This document shows positions 63,428 to 64,000 of a stretch of 64,000 bases of DNA, one piece after another. Both the position numbers and the translations under genes were made by a program. The DNA lies in NCBI RefSeq assembly GCF_900538275.1, contig NZ_LR130778.1, positions 2,910,001 to 2,974,000 on the forward strand, written 5' to 3'. The first letter of the stretch is position 1; each line of letters opens with the position of its first letter. The notes under the pieces are model-generated. The model had not been told where the DNA came from, did not search any database, and was given only the letters and a program-made list of their open reading frames with translations. The DNA comes from Petrocella atlantisensis. GTDB taxonomy: Bacteria; Bacillota; Clostridia; Lachnospirales; Vallitaleaceae.

Positions 63428-63449
63428 AGGTGAAAGGGTATTTGTTATT

Positions 63450-64000
63450 ATGAGAAGAAAAAGAAAGATGCTTAAAAGACCAGGAAAGATGAAAAAAGCC
63501 ATAAGTAGTTTGATGGTTATGTTATGTGTAACCCTTGTAGCAAGTGCGGGTATTAATTTATATATGATCAAGAGATATGATAACAGAATCTTAGATGCCG
63601 ATACTATAGAGCAAGTACAAAGTGATTGTATTCTTGTACTGGGTGCTGGAGTCTGGCAAGGCAATCGTCCGAGCCCTATGTTAGAAGACCGTCTTAATCA
63701 AGGGATTGAACTATACGTGTCAGGTGTTTCCAACCGTTTGTTAATGAGCGGAGATCATGGTCGTAAAGACTATGATGAGGTTAATGTTATGAAAGCATAC
63801 GCTAAAGATGCCGGTATAGAAAGTGACCACATTTTTATGGATCATGCTGGATTTTCTACTTATGAGTCCATGGTACGCGCCAATCAAGTGTTTGAAGTGG
63901 AAAAAGTGGTTATCGTAACTCAGAAATACCATCTCTATAGAGCATTGTATATGGCCAATGAGCTTGGTATGGACGCCTATGGCGTTGCCTCTAATCCAAG
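63450..64000 (+). CDS. SanA/YdcF (DUF218) family membrane protein, 3' end missing
   Basis: Starts with a basic N-terminus (RRKRKMLKRPGKMKKA) and a membrane anchor (about 18-40), then the DUF218 domain with CILVLGAGVW, SPMLEDRLNQGIELY, NRLLMSGDHG and the later VVIVTQKYHLYRALYMAN. The family contains SanA, ElyC and YdcF, implicated in envelope integrity; a nucleotide-binding Rossmann-like fold is known for the group. AAGGTGAAAGGG lies upstream of ATG 63450. The frame is open at the end of the window (about 183 codons seen). It follows the Fur-family gene terminator. Confidence 0.88.
   Translation, partial: MRRKRKMLKRPGKMKKAISSLMVMLCVTLVASAGINLYMIKRYDNRILDADTIEQVQSDCILVLGAGVWQGNRPSPMLEDRLNQGIELYVSGVSNRLLMSGDHGRKDYDEVNVMKAYAKDAGIESDHIFMDHAGFSTYESMVRANQVFEVEKVVIVTQKYHLYRALYMANELGMDAYGVASNP

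Noticed and set aside
1-64000. CRISPR arrays, rRNA, tRNA, insertion sequences or prophage genes
   Set aside because: Looked for on both strands by eye; no regularly spaced repeats, no tRNA cloverleaf with CCA end, and no transposase or phage structural motifs were found.

Overview
The window looks like the chromosome of a low-GC, Gram-positive Clostridia-type Firmicute. Supporting signs are AT-rich third positions, strong AGGAGG-type ribosome binding sites, TTGACA/TATAAT promoters with frequent extended -10 elements, a T-box before pheST, a class III fructose-bisphosphatase, an L25/Ctc protein, a SpoIID/LytB protein and many lipoprotein or membrane proteins. I see no rRNA, tRNA, CRISPR array, prophage or transposase gene. 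The first gene (DUF2156) and the last gene (SanA/YdcF type) are cut by the window edges.

Layout. 1-7 kb: housekeeping genes (GNAT proteins, an M23 lipoprotein, gltX, a nitroreductase, ung). 7.2-11.4 kb: a thiamine operon under a TPP riboswitch with terminator (thiW, thiD, a thiM-thiE gene fusion, thiC). 11.5-16.9 kb: ilvE, dinB, a 53-codon membrane protein, an apparently autoregulated TetR gene, a GH13 enzyme and two small membrane proteins. 17-26.7 kb: an L-ascorbate-type PTS locus (IIC, IIA, lactonase, IIB, two epimerases, a SorC-type regulator) that ends in the general PTS genes ptsI and ptsH. Two TGAAC-N4-GTTCA palindromes precede its two transcription units, and no UlaD-type decarboxylase is present. 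26.8-29.4 kb: a CLC protein lacking the gating glutamate, a rhodanese lipoprotein and L25. 29.5-34.1 kb: a MacB-like ABC system with a large surface protein. 34.1-38.1 kb: aguA-aguB-fbp. 38.1-43.6 kb: T-box, pheS, pheT and a SpoIID-like protein whose Shine-Dalgarno sequence lies in a long hairpin.

43.6-44.1 kb is a gene-free, densely structured stretch that I rank as the best candidate for an unannotated large noncoding RNA. 44.2-50.7 kb holds two AraC regulators, queA, a signal peptidase and moaB/moeA. 50.8-62 kb is a cyclic-nucleotide and osmotic-stress section. It carries four multidomain c-di-GMP proteins (GGDEF, EAL and HD-GYP, several with degenerate motifs), a GntR-TrkA_C regulator of the kind that senses c-di-AMP, and a beta-lysine acetyltransferase. 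The window ends with an aldo/keto reductase, a Fur-family regulator and the partial SanA-like gene.

A 119-bp fold-back repeat occurs twice, 33 kb apart (26312-26430 and 59561-59679). The copies are about 89% identical and carry 19-bp terminal inverted repeats; two shorter stretches may be related. All reading was by eye, without database searches, so family names rest on motif recognition.
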